Shown here piece by piece: positions 54,423 to 63,889 of a stretch of 64,000 bases of DNA. Within the stretch, counting starts at the first letter, position 1; every line of letters begins with the position of its first letter. Source of the stretch: Alcaligenaceae bacterium (GTDB lineage: Bacteria; Pseudomonadota; Gammaproteobacteria; Burkholderiales; Burkholderiaceae_B); the NCBI GenBank assembly GCA_013416395.1, contig JACCEP010000009.1, forward strand, positions 111,692-175,691, in the 5' to 3' direction. The translations under genes and the position numbers were made by a program. The notes under the pieces were generated by a model, which was not told where the DNA came from, searched no databases, and saw only the letters and a list, made by a program, of their open reading frames with translations.

Positions 54423-55667
54423 ATGTTTGACCGTTCCCGTACTCTCGATCTCGTCGATGCCGATGTCTGGGCAGCAATTCAGCAAGAAAATGTCCGCCAA
54501 GAGCAGCACATTGAACTGATTGCTTCCGAAAACTACACCAGCCCTGCTGTCATGCAGGCACAAGGTACCCAGCTTACCAACAAGTATGCAGAGGGTTACC
54601 CCGGCAAGCGCTATTACGGCGGTTGCGAGTATGTCGATATTGTCGAACAACTGGCCATCGACCGCCTCAAAGAGCTGTTCGGTGCCGAGGCCGCAAACGT
54701 GCAGCCCAATTCGGGCTCGCAGGCCAACCAAGGCGTCTACATGGCGGTGCTCAAGCCGGGCGATACCGTACTGGGCATGAGCCTGGCTGAAGGTGGCCAC
54801 CTGACGCATGGTTCGCCAGTTAACGCATCAGGCAAGCTTTACAACTTTATTTCGTATGGCCTTGATGCCGACGAAGCGCTTGATTATGACCAGCTTGAGC
54901 GTCTTGCCAAAGAGCACAAGCCTAAACTTATCGTGGGCGGTGCATCAGCCTATTCATTGCGTATAGACTTTGAGCGCATGGCGCGCATTGCGCATGAAAA
55001 CGGTGCTCTGTTCATGGTAGACATCGCCCACTATGCCGGGCTGGTTGCCGGCGGCGCTTACCCCAACCCGGTTCCTCACGCTGATTTCGTCACGTCCACC
55101 ACGCACAAATCGCTGCGAGGCCCTCGTGGTGGTGTCATCATGATGAAAGCTGAGTACGCCAAAATCATCAACTCGGCCATTTTCCCCGGTATACAGGGCG
55201 GCCCCCTCATGCATGTCATCGCCGGCAAGGCAGTGGCCTTCAAAGAAGCCCTTCAGCCCGATTTCAAAGACTACGCAGCCCAAGTTGTAAAAAATGCCGA
55301 CGTGCTGGCTAAAACGTTGGTCAAGCGTGGTTTGCGCATTGTGTCAGGCCGTACCGAAAGCCATGTCATGCTGGTTGATCTGCGTGCCAAGGGCATTACC
55401 GGCAAAGAGGCTGAGGCCGCACTGGGCGAGGCTCACATCACCGTCAATAAAAACGCCATCCCCAACGACCCTGAAAAGCCATTTGTTACCAGCGGCGTGC
55501 GTCTTGGTACACCAGCCATGACCACGCGTGGTTTCAAAGAGGCCGAGGCCGAGCTCACCGGCAACCTGATCGCCGACGTGCTCGACAACCCGCGTGATGC
55601 CGATCATATCGCCGCTGTGCGCGCTCGTGTTAATGAGCTTACCGCGCGCTTGCCGGTTTATCGCTAA
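54423..55667 (+). CDS. glyA: Serine hydroxymethyltransferase
   Basis: PLP enzyme of 414 residues interconverting serine and glycine with tetrahydrofolate. The ATG at 54423 follows AGGAAT; an ATG-like upstream frame from 54393 adds nine unsupported residues. N-terminus [46 protein letters not shown], and the PLP-Lys motif [12 protein letters not shown] near residue 227 are intact. It heads a run with nrdR, ribD and ribE, 36 bases from nrdR. Confidence 0.98.
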   Translation: MFDRSRTLDLVDADVWAAIQQENVRQEQHIELIASENYTSPAVMQAQGTQLTNKYAEGYPGKRYYGGCEYVDIVEQLAIDRLKELFGAEAANVQPNSGSQANQGVYMAVLKPGDTVLGMSLAEGGHLTHGSPVNASGKLYNFISYGLDADEALDYDQLERLAKEHKPKLIVGGASAYSLRIDFERMARIAHENGALFMVDIAHYAGLVAGGAYPNPVPHADFVTSTTHKSLRGPRGGVIMMKAEYAKIINSAIFPGIQGGPLMHVIAGKAVAFKEALQPDFKDYAAQVVKNADVLAKTLVKRGLRIVSGRTESHVMLVDLRAKGITGKEAEAALGEAHITVNKNAIPNDPEKPFVTSGVRLGTPAMTTRGFKEAEAELTGNLIADVLDNPRDADHIAAVRARVNELTARLPVYR

Positions 55668-55703
55668 CCCTGACAGCCCCGCCTTGTGCGGGGTCCGCCG
55701 CCC

Positions 55704-56165
55704 ATGAAATGCCCATTTTGCAGAAACATCGATACCCAAGTTGTCGATTCTCGCGTTTCCGAAGAGGGCGACACCATACGGCGACGCCGTCGATGTATGG
55801 CGTGCGAGCGCCGGTTTACCACCTATGAGCGGGCTGAGCTGATCATGCCCGCCGTCGTAAAGCGCAACGGTACTCGGGTCGAGTTTGACGATGCCAAACT
55901 GCGGGGCAGCCTGAGCCTGGCTCTGCGCAAGCGACCGGTTAATACCGAAGAAGTTGATGCGGCTATCGCCCGCATCGAAGAAGGCCTGCTTACCAGTGGT
56001 CACCGTGAGGTTGAGTCTGACTTCATTGGCGAGCTGGTCATGGCAGAGCTCAAAAAGCTGGACGAGGTCGCTTATGTGCGGTTTGCCTCGGTGTACAAAA
56101 GCTTTCAGGACATCGGTGAATTTGTCAAAACCATTGACGAAATCAAGGTCACTCCCAAACCATGA
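55704..56165 (+). CDS. nrdR: Transcriptional repressor NrdR
   Basis: 153-residue Zn-ribbon/ATP-cone repressor of ribonucleotide reductase genes that senses ATP/dATP. The ATG at 55704 starts directly at the zinc ribbon: C3xxC6 and C31xxC34, with the basic RRRRR stretch between. The ATP-cone covers ~46-136 ([24 protein letters not shown]). Its predicted operators are at 29865-29911, upstream of nrdAB in this same window. It is coupled to ribD by a 4-base ATGA overlap. Confidence 0.97.
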   Translation: MKCPFCRNIDTQVVDSRVSEEGDTIRRRRRCMACERRFTTYERAELIMPAVVKRNGTRVEFDDAKLRGSLSLALRKRPVNTEEVDAAIARIEEGLLTSGHREVESDFIGELVMAELKKLDEVAYVRFASVYKSFQDIGEFVKTIDEIKVTPKP

Positions 56166-57307
56166 GTGCAGGCCCGGCCACTGATGACACGCACTGGATG
56201 CACCAGGCGCTGGGGTTGGCGGAAAGCGTTATGTACCTGACTGCTCCCAACCCCCGTGTGGGTTGCGCCATTGTGCAGCATGGGTGTGTTGTAGGCGCAG
56301 GAGCCACACAACGTGCCGGGGGGCCTCACGCTGAAGTGATGGCACTACGGCAGGCCAGCGAGCGTAATGCTGACGTTGTTGGGTCTACTGTATATGTAAC
56401 GCTTGAGCCCTGCAGTCATTATGGGCGTACGCCACCATGTGTTGATGCGCTGATCGCGGCAAAGCCCTCTCGTGTCGTTATTGCCATGTCTGACCCCAAC
56501 CCCCTGGTAGCGGGCGCGGGCGTGCGTCGGCTGCGCGAGGCGGGCATTCAGGTCACAACAGGTGTATTGGCCGAAGAGGCGCTGGCGCTAAACCCTGGGT
56601 TTGTGTCGCGCATGACGCGGCAACGCCCATGGGTGTGGGTCAAACTGGCTGCCACGCTAGATGGTCGCATTGCGCTGCTAAACGGCAAGTCTCAATGGAT
56701 TACGGGCGCTGCGGCACGGGCCGATGGCCACCATTGGCGTGCCCGCAGCTGTGTTGTGCTGACCGGGTTAGGCACCATATTGTCTGATGACCCGCAGTTG
56801 AATGTGCGGCATGTAGAAACAGAAAGACGCCCTGCCAAGGCGGTGGTCGATACGCGATTCGACATCCCTGAAAACGCACGCATTTTTGATGGCACGCGTA
56901 CGTTTATATTTACCACTGCCACGCGCGCAGATAAGGCCGCACGGCTCGCGCAAAAAAATGTGCAGGTGGTGCAAGTGCCCGAGCACGCTGGCCGGGTCGA
57001 TCTGGCTGCGGTTATGCAATGGCTGGGTCAGCACGACATCAATGAAGTGCATGTCGAAGCAGGCGCCACGCTTAGCGGTGCGTTGCTCGAAGCCAGCTTG
57101 GTTGATGAGTTGTTGCTCTATATGGCCCCGATGTTTGTGGGTGAGGGTCTGGGTCTGGTACGCCTGCCCGTTCTCCATGATTTGTCGCAAGCACGGCGGT
57201 TTGAATTTATTGAGTCCCGGCCTGTTGCGCCCGATGTAAGGCTGCGCGCTCGCGAAGCCTCGCACTGGGGCGCTTTGCTGGATGCCGTGGGTATAGAAAG
57301 GAAATAG
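56162..57307 (+). CDS. ribD: Bifunctional diaminohydroxyphosphoribosylaminopyrimidine deaminase/reductase
   Basis: Riboflavin pathway enzyme of 381 residues. The N-terminal deaminase domain has the zinc motif HAEVMAL (H-A-E) and [11 protein letters not shown] (PCxxxGRTPPC). A C-terminal reductase domain ([43 protein letters not shown]) follows at ~150-370. Both domains are complete. The start overlaps nrdR, and ribE follows after 1 base. Confidence 0.97.
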   Translation: MSAGPATDDTHWMHQALGLAESVMYLTAPNPRVGCAIVQHGCVVGAGATQRAGGPHAEVMALRQASERNADVVGSTVYVTLEPCSHYGRTPPCVDALIAAKPSRVVIAMSDPNPLVAGAGVRRLREAGIQVTTGVLAEEALALNPGFVSRMTRQRPWVWVKLAATLDGRIALLNGKSQWITGAAARADGHHWRARSCVVLTGLGTILSDDPQLNVRHVETERRPAKAVVDTRFDIPENARIFDGTRTFIFTTATRADKAARLAQKNVQVVQVPEHAGRVDLAAVMQWLGQHDINEVHVEAGATLSGALLEASLVDELLLYMAPMFVGEGLGLVRLPVLHDLSQARRFEFIESRPVAPDVRLRAREASHWGALLDAVGIERK

Positions 57308-57308
57308 C

Positions 57309-57947
57309 ATGTTTACAGGCATAGTCTCGGCGGTAGGAAAAATTGCCGAGGTCACACCATTTAGCCAGGATCAAAACGACTCTGGTCTGCGCTTGGTCGT
57401 CAGTGCGCCCGGGTTTTTGCGGGCCGATACCAAGTTGGGCGATTCTATTGCCATACAGGGGGCCTGCATGACGGTGGTTGCCATGACGGCAGACAGCTTT
57501 ACCGTTGATGTTTCGCGCGAAAGCCTTAACCGCACGGCGGGTCTTGATGCCATGGGAGACGTCAATCTTGAACATGCCTTACGCATGGGTGACTCGCTTG
57601 ATGGCCATCTGGTGTCAGGCCATGTTGACGGTTTGGGTCAGGTCAGCCATTTTCAGCCTGTTGGTGAGTCGTGGGATCTGCGCATACAGGTACCCGGCAA
57701 CCTTACGTCTTATATGGCGTACAAAGGCTCTGTTACCGTCAACGGCGTCAGCCTAACCGTAAACCAGGTCGAAGACGGGCCAGATGGTTGTGAGATCCGT
57801 ATTAACCTTATACCGCACACCGTGCAGGTAACTTCTTTGAGGAACTTGCAGGAAGGCATGTTGGTTAACCTGGAAGTGGATATGATTGCGCGTTATGTCG
57901 AACGCATGATGTCGACCGTGCATTACCGCCAGGCTGCAGACGCGTAA
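57309..57947 (+). CDS. ribE: Riboflavin synthase, alpha subunit
   Basis: 212-residue enzyme that dismutates two lumazine molecules into riboflavin. Two lumazine-binding repeats are visible. Repeat 1 starts MFTGIVSAVGKI and repeat 2 starts near HLVSGHVDGLGQV. Motifs: CMTVVAMTADSFTVDVSRESLNRT in the first and GVSLTVNQV...INLIPHT in the second. No ribBA or ribH follows in the window; the tRNA-Ser and integrase come next. Confidence 0.96.
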   Translation: MFTGIVSAVGKIAEVTPFSQDQNDSGLRLVVSAPGFLRADTKLGDSIAIQGACMTVVAMTADSFTVDVSRESLNRTAGLDAMGDVNLEHALRMGDSLDGHLVSGHVDGLGQVSHFQPVGESWDLRIQVPGNLTSYMAYKGSVTVNGVSLTVNQVEDGPDGCEIRINLIPHTVQVTSLRNLQEGMLVNLEVDMIARYVERMMSTVHYRQAADA

Positions 57948-58004
57948 ATTGCTGGGGTGTGGCGTGCGATGGTGCAAATACCGCTGTGCATTTCGCACTC
58001 ATAA

Positions 58005-58022
58005 AACCAAAAATTTTTGGTT
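58005..58022. repeat. Perfect 18-bp palindrome upstream of tRNA-Ser
   Basis: AACCAAAAATTTTTGGTT, followed by a TAGAAT (58027-58032) that could be the -10 of the tRNA promoter; no convincing -35. It could end ribE transcripts or mark a protein-binding site. Confidence 0.5.
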
Positions 58023-58063
58023 CTGTTAGAATAGCGGACTTCGCTTTGTTCAAGAAGCGTGTA

Positions 58064-58154
58064 GGACAGGTGGCCGAGCGGTTGAAGGCGCACGCCTGGA
58101 AAGCGTGTATACGTTTATAGCGTATCGGGGGTTCGAATCCCCCTCTGTCCGCCA
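58064..58154 (+). tRNA. tRNA-Ser (anticodon GGA)
   Basis: 91-base tRNA with a long variable arm. The acceptor GGACAGG pairs with the 3' arm ending CTGTCC (one G-U), the D-arm GCCGAGCGGTTGAAGGC, the anticodon loop CTGGAAA giving GGA, and T-arm GGGGGTTCGAATCCCCC are all recognisable. Discriminator G and encoded CCA follow. The integrase gene begins 57 bases past it and reads toward it, the usual arrangement for an island or prophage integrated into the 3' end of a tRNA gene. The matching attachment repeat would lie outside the window. Confidence 0.96.
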
Positions 58155-58211
58155 AAAATTGCTTTAAAATCAATAAGTTAAGAAAAAAATGCTGTCATAA
58201 ATATGCCAGCT

Positions 58212-59426
58212 TTATGACAGCTTTCTGACCGGCTCCCGGCAGAAATCACAAGACGGAGAGTTTTCGGCTTTGGCCGAGTCTCCAAGCCCAAAAACGGCTT
58301 CCGCCTTCTTGCCCGCCTGTTCATCGGCTGATGGCATCCATTTACCATAAATTTTTGCGATCATCGTCCAGTCACGATGCCCCATTTGCTTGGCGACCCA
58401 CATTGGGTGTTCGCCAGCAGAGAGCATCATGGATGCATACGTATGTCGAGTTTGGTAAGGCCAGCGGTATCGAACGCCTGCTGCCTTGAGGATGCGTACC
58501 CAGGCATCGCGTATTTGTTGGTCCCCCGTCCAGCGTTCCCCTGTGCCAGGGTTTAAAAAGATAGGCCCATGCTCAAGAAATGTATGTGATTTTTGAGCAA
58601 TGAGCGCCAGCCTGGTTGGCATGAGGATTTTGACTTCGCGACGTCCTGATGCTGTCTTTGTAGCCTCGGCCTTGCCTTTTGAGGCTTGCGTCATAGCCCG
58701 GCGAACCAAAATACACTCACGAACAAAATCCACATCTGACCAGTTGAGTGCAATCAGTTCGCTGGTTCGTAACCCCGTCCAGAATGAAACGCGCACTTGA
58801 TTTGCCATGGCTGGCTCGCAACAGCGCAAAATGGCTTCTTGCTCATCCGGTGTGAAGGGGTCGATATCGTCCTCCTCCCGTGGATCTGCTCGCTTCTGAT
58901 AGCAGTAGCTGGCCATAAAGTTGTGATCGATTAACTCATCATCAACGGCATCGTCCAAGGCTTTGCGGATGACGCTTTGGATATTGGCTAATCGCTTGTT
59001 GCCGCAACTCATCGACTGAAGCCATACTTTGACGTCTTTGCGTTTCCACTCTGGTAGCAAAAGGCTTCCGAATTGGGGTACGATAAAATTGTCGACTATT
59101 TTTCGGTAGCCATCATGACTTGAGGCTTTTAGTCGCTTTTCTTGGGAGCGAAGCCAGTCCGTGAAGTACTGGTCGATCCGTTCAGTTTTACCGGATGCTG
59201 TGTAAAAGCATCTTGCTCTCGCGCTATGTGGAAAGGTCGCTGTATAGTCAAATGTTCCCTCCTCAATGGCGAGGAGGATGGCTGCTCGCTGCTTTTCGGC
59301 GCGACGTAGGTTTGTTGATGTGGGCTTTAACTTAAACCTTTCCCGACAACGCTGGCCACGAAACTGAAATGTTATTTCTATGCTGTTCTTTGATGCGGGC
59401 CTTACCCCGCTGCCATCCTTACTCAT
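58212..59426 (-). CDS. Tyrosine-family phage/island integrase
   Basis: 404-residue site-specific recombinase. An Arm-binding N-terminus of DUF3596 type (NSIEITFQFRGQRCRERFKL, residues ~14-35) comes first, then a SAM-like core-binding domain (~95-190). The catalytic domain has the Arg box TGLRTSELIALNWSDVDF (R near 225) and the box PYQTRHTYASMML. The Tyr is in GHRDWTMIAKIYGKWM near 380. It is therefore intact. It reads toward the tRNA-Ser, identifying that gene as the likely attachment site. The ATG at 59426 is used; a TTG two codons earlier is possible. Confidence 0.92.
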   Translation of the reverse strand: MSKDGSGVRPASKNSIEITFQFRGQRCRERFKLKPTSTNLRRAEKQRAAILLAIEEGTFDYTATFPHSARARCFYTASGKTERIDQYFTDWLRSQEKRLKASSHDGYRKIVDNFIVPQFGSLLLPEWKRKDVKVWLQSMSCGNKRLANIQSVIRKALDDAVDDELIDHNFMASYCYQKRADPREEDDIDPFTPDEQEAILRCCEPAMANQVRVSFWTGLRTSELIALNWSDVDFVRECILVRRAMTQASKGKAEATKTASGRREVKILMPTRLALIAQKSHTFLEHGPIFLNPGTGERWTGDQQIRDAWVRILKAAGVRYRWPYQTRHTYASMMLSAGEHPMWVAKQMGHRDWTMIAKIYGKWMPSADEQAGKKAEAVFGLGDSAKAENSPSCDFCREPVRKLS

Positions 59427-59472
59427 AAGCAAAAAACAAACTGTCTTAGTGATTGAGTTCCCAGGTTGATCG

Positions 59473-59519
59473 TTGCTTTGGATAGGGCCCAGATACTACG
59501 TGGACTCTATCCAAAGCAA
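59473..59519. repeat. 13-bp inverted repeat upstream of the integrase
   Basis: Perfect arms TTGCTTTGGATAG (59473-59485) and CTATCCAAAGCAA (59507-59519) around a 21-base spacer. It lies 47 bases upstream of the integrase start. It could be an operator or arm-type recombinase/excisionase site for int; no direct evidence. Two copies of ATGCCCCACT follow at 59529 and 59593. Confidence 0.7.
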
Positions 59520-59641
59520 GGCTTATAACATGCCCCACTTTGGGAATACAGTATTAAAAAAATGCTTACTGTGTCCGTCATATGAGCATCAAGATGCCCC
59601 ACTATTGCCGCGATGAGTACGGTCTTGATAAGCTTATGTGA

Positions 59642-60105
59642 AATTAATTGAATCGAGGATTACCTGTCATCGCCGCGAGGGGTCGTCTCGCAACGATCCG
59701 GCACCTATTCTTATTTTTTCTAGGTCGCCAGCGCGGATCCCTCTTGACGCTGACACAAACGACCCGGGATGCACTGGATTTTCGTTGGTTTATCTCCTGC
59801 CTCAACGTGTGTTGGGCAGCCGCGCAATCGCTTACCGGTAACGGTAGGGCACGGTATTTATCGGTTTGGTTTTTAAGGAATTGATTGGTTCGAGGATTAC
59901 CCGCCATCCCCGCGAGGGTTCGTCTCACGACGATCCGGCGCCTATTTGTATTTTTATACGGTCGCCAGTGCAGACCCCTCTTAACGCCGACACAAACGGC
60001 CCGGGATGCACTGGTTTTTCGCCGGTTTATCTCCTGCCCCGGCGTCTGTTGGGCAGCCGCGCAATCGCGTACCCTAAGAGGGCAGGGCGCGGTATTTATC
60101 GGTTC
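59642..60105. repeat. Two tandem diverged copies of a ~215-bp element, no clear coding signal
   Basis: Copy 1 (core 59653-59868) and copy 2 (59890-60105) are arranged head to tail with a 237-base period. They share long stretches, including CGGGATGCACTGG, GTTGGGCAGCCGCGCAATCGC and GGTATTTATCGGTT. Small substitutions separate them and net indels in the middle nearly cancel. In the frame that stays open in both copies, the differences are spread about evenly over the three codon positions. This argues for a non-coding or structural element. Short open frames over each copy show no domain and poor ribosome-binding sites. Confidence 0.85.
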
Positions 60106-60204
60106 TGCTTGTTAAAGATCTAAGCTGTCTCATCGCGGCGGAAATATTTTTCAGCATAGCTTTATTTTTGTCAATACCCTTGTGGATTTCACTCATTTGA
60201 TACT

Positions 60205-60477
60205 GTGCATACTTCCTTGGACAAGTCCTCAGAGGCAAACACATCAGAGTTTCGGCCAATTCGGCAGGCTTGCGAGCTATTAGGTAGCGCGACGAATCTT
60301 GCGAAGCAATTGGGCGTTAGCCCGGTGACGATTAATCAGTGGGCGCTGAAACAGCGGCCTGTTCCCATTATTCGGTGTGTCCAGATTGAAGAACTCACTA
60401 ACGGAGCTGTCACTCGGAAGCAGTTGAGGCCGGATGACTGGTCTCAGATTTGGCCGGAGCTGCGGGAGATTGACTGA
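60205..60477 (+). CDS. YdaS/Cro-like helix-turn-helix regulator
   Basis: 90-residue DNA-binding protein. The helix-turn-helix segment AKQLGVSPVTINQWALKQRPVPIIRCVQIEELTNGAVTRKQLRPDDW matches the YdaS/Cro group found in lambdoid prophages and toxin-antitoxin loci. A GTG at 60205 or a TTG at 60217 would start it; neither has a good ribosome-binding site. Being next to the repeats and integrase, it may regulate island genes or the defence operon. It lies on the opposite strand to the Gabija-like pair. Confidence 0.72.
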   Translation: MHTSLDKSSEANTSEFRPIRQACELLGSATNLAKQLGVSPVTINQWALKQRPVPIIRCVQIEELTNGAVTRKQLRPDDWSQIWPELREID

Positions 60478-60619
60478 GTCTGCTGGGTCTGAGCGGCGGT
60501 AGGGCTGCAGTGGAAGTACAGAAGTGGACTGCCTGTAAGACTAGTGAATTCGGATAGATTTCGAAGAGTACCTATCAGCCGGAAATGGGCACTTGGCACA
60601 TTTTCTAGGTTGACCCACC

Positions 60620-62692
60620 TCAGTCTGTAAGCAGACAGTCACCTTGGTCTGTGCGCGGACCCAATAACGATTCATCGAGGCAGCAGTCCACTGTCAGCCA
60701 CCCTTGCCGTTTGAGACGTTCCAGTTCATCGTCGATAAATGTGTCTCGCCGCATTGCAAGGCAGAGTTGATGCGAAGGCCGCGTCATTGCCACGTAGTGC
60801 AACCTCAGCCGTCCAAGCATACGTGAACCTTCCAATTCAGGCTTGCCTCGTAATTTTTTTTTCAATCCACCGGCCCGCTCGCCCAAAATCCAGGACTTCA
60901 ACTCGCTCAGGTGATGCTTGTAGTAGAAACTTTCGAGCACCAGCGTTGCAGTATGAGTTTCTCCCTTGACAGAATGGATCGATCCCAAGCGGATGTGGAA
61001 TTTCGGGTCATGCGGAGGATGACTGTATAAGTTATCTACCATGACCTCTATCCTATCCTCATGCGCGCCATAGCTCTGCGGATTATCCGATTTGGCCAGA
61101 AACTCGATGGCTTCCTGATTCAGAACGAGCTTACCTGCCCCGCCTGTCAGTTGAGACGCGACCCTCATCATCAGCGGTAACGCCTGCGCCCACTCTTCGT
61201 CATTGAACTTACCCTCTGCAACGAGCGTCCTGTCTAGAAGATCGCGGTAAGCCTCCTCTCCTGCACTGCTATCGAGAATTTCGAGAAGCCTGCGATGTGC
61301 AGATTTTCGCGTTTGTGTTGTCACAGCTACAGCACCTGCAAGCTCACCTAACCGCGTTAACGCAGATGCTAAAGCGTTCACTAGCACTTGGGCATTGCCC
61401 TTCTCACTCAGCTGGCGCGATGCCTTCGACAAATATTGGTCGAAGGTCGTAGGGATTACCTCCTTTTGCACGATGATGGGGTTGTAGAGAGGCGCGTAGT
61501 GTCCAATTGCGTGCGGAATCGGCGTGGTTTTTCCCTCATCCATCGCATGGACGCCTGCGATTGCAGTGAATAGCCCTGCTGCTAATTCCTCGGCGCTAAA
61601 TGCGGTCAATAAGTACTCGCCATATCGAGGCAAGACGTTGCGCACAGAGTCGTCATCGAACAGAAACAGCACAGGTGGCAATGCGTCACGCTTTACACGA
61701 CCGCGCGCGGGTCCAGCACCCTTTAATGCCTGAGGAACAATGCCAAGTCCTTTGGTAGCATCTGCAATTTCCTGAGAGAAGCGGTAGCTGCGAGGTAAAT
61801 TTTGCGGCTCTCCGGAGGGAAAACAATCCGTTTGAGCTCCGTCTGCACCTGGTTTTGCGTAGATCGCTTGGTTCGAGTCGCCAAACCGTTGCCTAACCGA
61901 TGAGGGTTCACCTCCTTGACGGAAAATCCGGTGCAGTATTGCGGATTGAAGCTCGCTGTTGTCTTGCGCCTCATCGATGAACACCAGAGGAAAGCGCATA
62001 CGCAGGTCGGCGGCGACTTCGGGACGTAGATCCAGAAGCTCGTTGGCCCATACGAACATCTCATCGAAACAAAGGTACCCCTCCTCGCTACCAGCACGCG
62101 CTGCAGCCTCCAAGGCTCGGCAGAAATCCGCATCGCCTGAAAGAGTCTTTTTGTTCGCTCCCGAGTAGTCAGTCTGATCGTACTGAAGCGCGTACATGTC
62201 GAGATGCTTCTTTTCCATTCTCGTTCGCAATCTCCATGGGAGCTTCTGATATCGACGTTTCAACGCGGTCGAGGTATCGATCAGACGTACCGGATTTCCC
62301 TTGGACCGGAGCCAGGGAAGCGCTAAATATTCGTTAATAAAGCTATGAATCGTCCCGATGAAATGAGGGTAGCGAACAAGCGAGGCACTTGGGCTGGTCG
62401 AGCTGAGACGTTGGTCGATTTCATCGCGGGCGGCATTAGTGTGAGACAGCACGCAGATGCCACGCTGCCGATAAGGCCAACGTGATGCGAGAATCGCTAA
62501 CTTTGCAACTAGAAGCGTCGTCTTGCCGCTGCCGGGACAGGCTTCAAAATCGCATGTCTCCAAACTCCGCATGGCTCTGAGGCGACTGCCATCACCGTCG
62601 ATCACGGCAAATCCATTCGCGCCTAAACCCATCAACTCAGACGCCCAGGCGATCTCATCGTCGGTGATGGGCGGTATAGTGAATGCAGTCAC
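60620..62692 (-). CDS. UvrD-like superfamily 1 helicase, Gabija GajB-like
   Basis: 690-residue helicase. Motif I CPGSGKTT (residues 52-59), Ia SHTNAARDEID, II FIDEAQD (near 238-244), III FGDSNQAIY, V SIHSVKGETHTATLVLE and VI LRLHYVAMTRPSHQLCLAM are all intact. It would unwind or sense DNA as the partner of the OLD-type nuclease upstream, as in Gabija. The GTG at 62692 overlaps the nuclease stop as GTGA. A GTG at 62803 would extend the protein by 37 residues, including a CDEPAC and CCSC cysteine cluster, but would overlap the nuclease by 115 bases. It is longer than the GajB prototype (~500 residues), so it may be a variant. Confidence 0.85.
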   Translation of the reverse strand: MTAFTIPPITDDEIAWASELMGLGANGFAVIDGDGSRLRAMRSLETCDFEACPGSGKTTLLVAKLAILASRWPYRQRGICVLSHTNAARDEIDQRLSSTSPSASLVRYPHFIGTIHSFINEYLALPWLRSKGNPVRLIDTSTALKRRYQKLPWRLRTRMEKKHLDMYALQYDQTDYSGANKKTLSGDADFCRALEAAARAGSEEGYLCFDEMFVWANELLDLRPEVAADLRMRFPLVFIDEAQDNSELQSAILHRIFRQGGEPSSVRQRFGDSNQAIYAKPGADGAQTDCFPSGEPQNLPRSYRFSQEIADATKGLGIVPQALKGAGPARGRVKRDALPPVLFLFDDDSVRNVLPRYGEYLLTAFSAEELAAGLFTAIAGVHAMDEGKTTPIPHAIGHYAPLYNPIIVQKEVIPTTFDQYLSKASRQLSEKGNAQVLVNALASALTRLGELAGAVAVTTQTRKSAHRRLLEILDSSAGEEAYRDLLDRTLVAEGKFNDEEWAQALPLMMRVASQLTGGAGKLVLNQEAIEFLAKSDNPQSYGAHEDRIEVMVDNLYSHPPHDPKFHIRLGSIHSVKGETHTATLVLESFYYKHHLSELKSWILGERAGGLKKKLRGKPELEGSRMLGRLRLHYVAMTRPSHQLCLAMRRDTFIDDELERLKRQGWLTVDCCLDESLLGPRTDQGDCLLTD

Positions 62693-63889
62693 GGCAGTCG
62701 CCCCGCAACTGCAGCAGGCATGCTTGATAGTGGCCCGGGCCTCACAAGCGGGCTCGTCACATATCCAATGGCGTCGAGCACGTAGTCGGGGAGCTTTGAG
62801 CACAGCCCATCAGCGTTCAGCGTCCCCTTTTCAAACGCTTTTTCGAGAAGGTCGGCGAGATATTGAGCGCCTATCGCTTTTGAGGCTCCGTCCGCTTCGA
62901 ACTTCGCGTAAACGTGTGAACCTAACACTTCTGCACCAAGTTCAGAAAGCGCAGCAAACTCGGCAGCACGCTCCTTGACAGCATTGTCGCGGGTCATCGT
63001 ACCGTTATGAATGCGTTCATCAGCCAACGCGAGTACTGCGGCCTCCCAAACCTCTTTTGCCAAACCTGAAAAGGCCAAGTCATACTCAAGCGTCCATTCG
63101 TCAGCAACAAAAGTTCTAACATTCTGTCCTGAGGCTTTGTCGATCCGGCTTTGCCTACGCTTCGCTAGTTCCGTACTGGAAAATTCACCTTTTACACGCC
63201 ACTGGCGTCTCGACGGTGGACGCTTAGGGATTTCCTCTCCCGGCTTGACCTTTTTGACTATCTCGGGAGCGCAATCTGGCATGACGTCAAGGTCGGTCAC
63301 GCATGCCACGGGGACGGAAACTATGCCATCCTCCATTGGATTGGTACGCATGAATATCCGGGCGTAACGTCCAAGTCCTACACCGCCGACATTGACAACG
63401 GAGACGCCATACTCAGCGAAGTTTCGGTTCAGGAGACGGGCAAAAACTGGCATCAAAATGTTCTCGGCGTCTCCTTCAACGATCATCACCCCCCGGGCAA
63501 AGAACAAGTTGGACTTTGTTGCGTCGAGGAACCGCTCAAGAAAACTATAGTCGGAGTTGTCGAGCTTGGTAGCACCTTTTCGCAGAGGGAACCCACGCCC
63601 TCGTTCAATGAGGACGAGGTTATCGAGACACAAGTCCGAGGCGATGCTGGGACTATGGGTGGTCACGATAATCTGGATATGCTGGCCATCAGCGCGCTCT
63701 TTCGCTGCCTGAGCCTGCAAGAACGCCATTAGGCGCAACTGCCGCTGCGGATGGAGATGCGCCTCTGGTTCTTCAATCAAGAGTAAGGGGAAGCCGTCGC
63801 TCTCTGCCGCCAAGAGGAGCAACTCACACGCCATGAACAGCAGGTTGTTCGAACCGAGGCCTCGCGTGTGCGGTGAATCGGCCAGGGTT
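62689..63889 (-). pseudogene. OLD-family ATPase/TOPRIM nuclease, Gabija GajA-like, 5'-truncated by an insertion sequence
   Basis: The remaining 399 codons include the ABC-type signature loop GLGSNN, Walker B LLLIEEPEAHLHPQ (E21, E22 counted from the ATG at 63834), switch TTHSP (60-62) and a TOPRIM domain with VEGDAE (E120) and TDLD (D181, D183). Upstream of the ATG the frame continues in homologous-looking sequence (LADSPHTRGLGSNNLLF) to 63889. It then meets a TAG (63894-63892) in the IS end. The N-terminal Walker A part is not present before the IS, so the protein should be non-functional unless another copy exists. The helicase gene downstream is intact. Confidence 0.85.

Larger units (their letters stand above)
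59427..60204. other. Gene-free 780-base stretch between integrase and YdaS-like regulator
   Basis: Holds the 13-bp inverted repeat and the tandem element listed separately. A possible 40-residue open frame on the minus strand (60074-60196) overlaps the end of copy 2 and is divergent from the YdaS-like gene; it lacks a ribosome-binding site. Apart from those, I see nothing gene-like. Confidence 0.55.

Noticed and set aside
59638..60123. Two related small genes, 67 and 85 residues, in the tandem element
   Set aside because: The starts are GTG/TTG without ribosome-binding sites, and the differences between the copies show no third-codon-position bias, so I list the element as non-coding.
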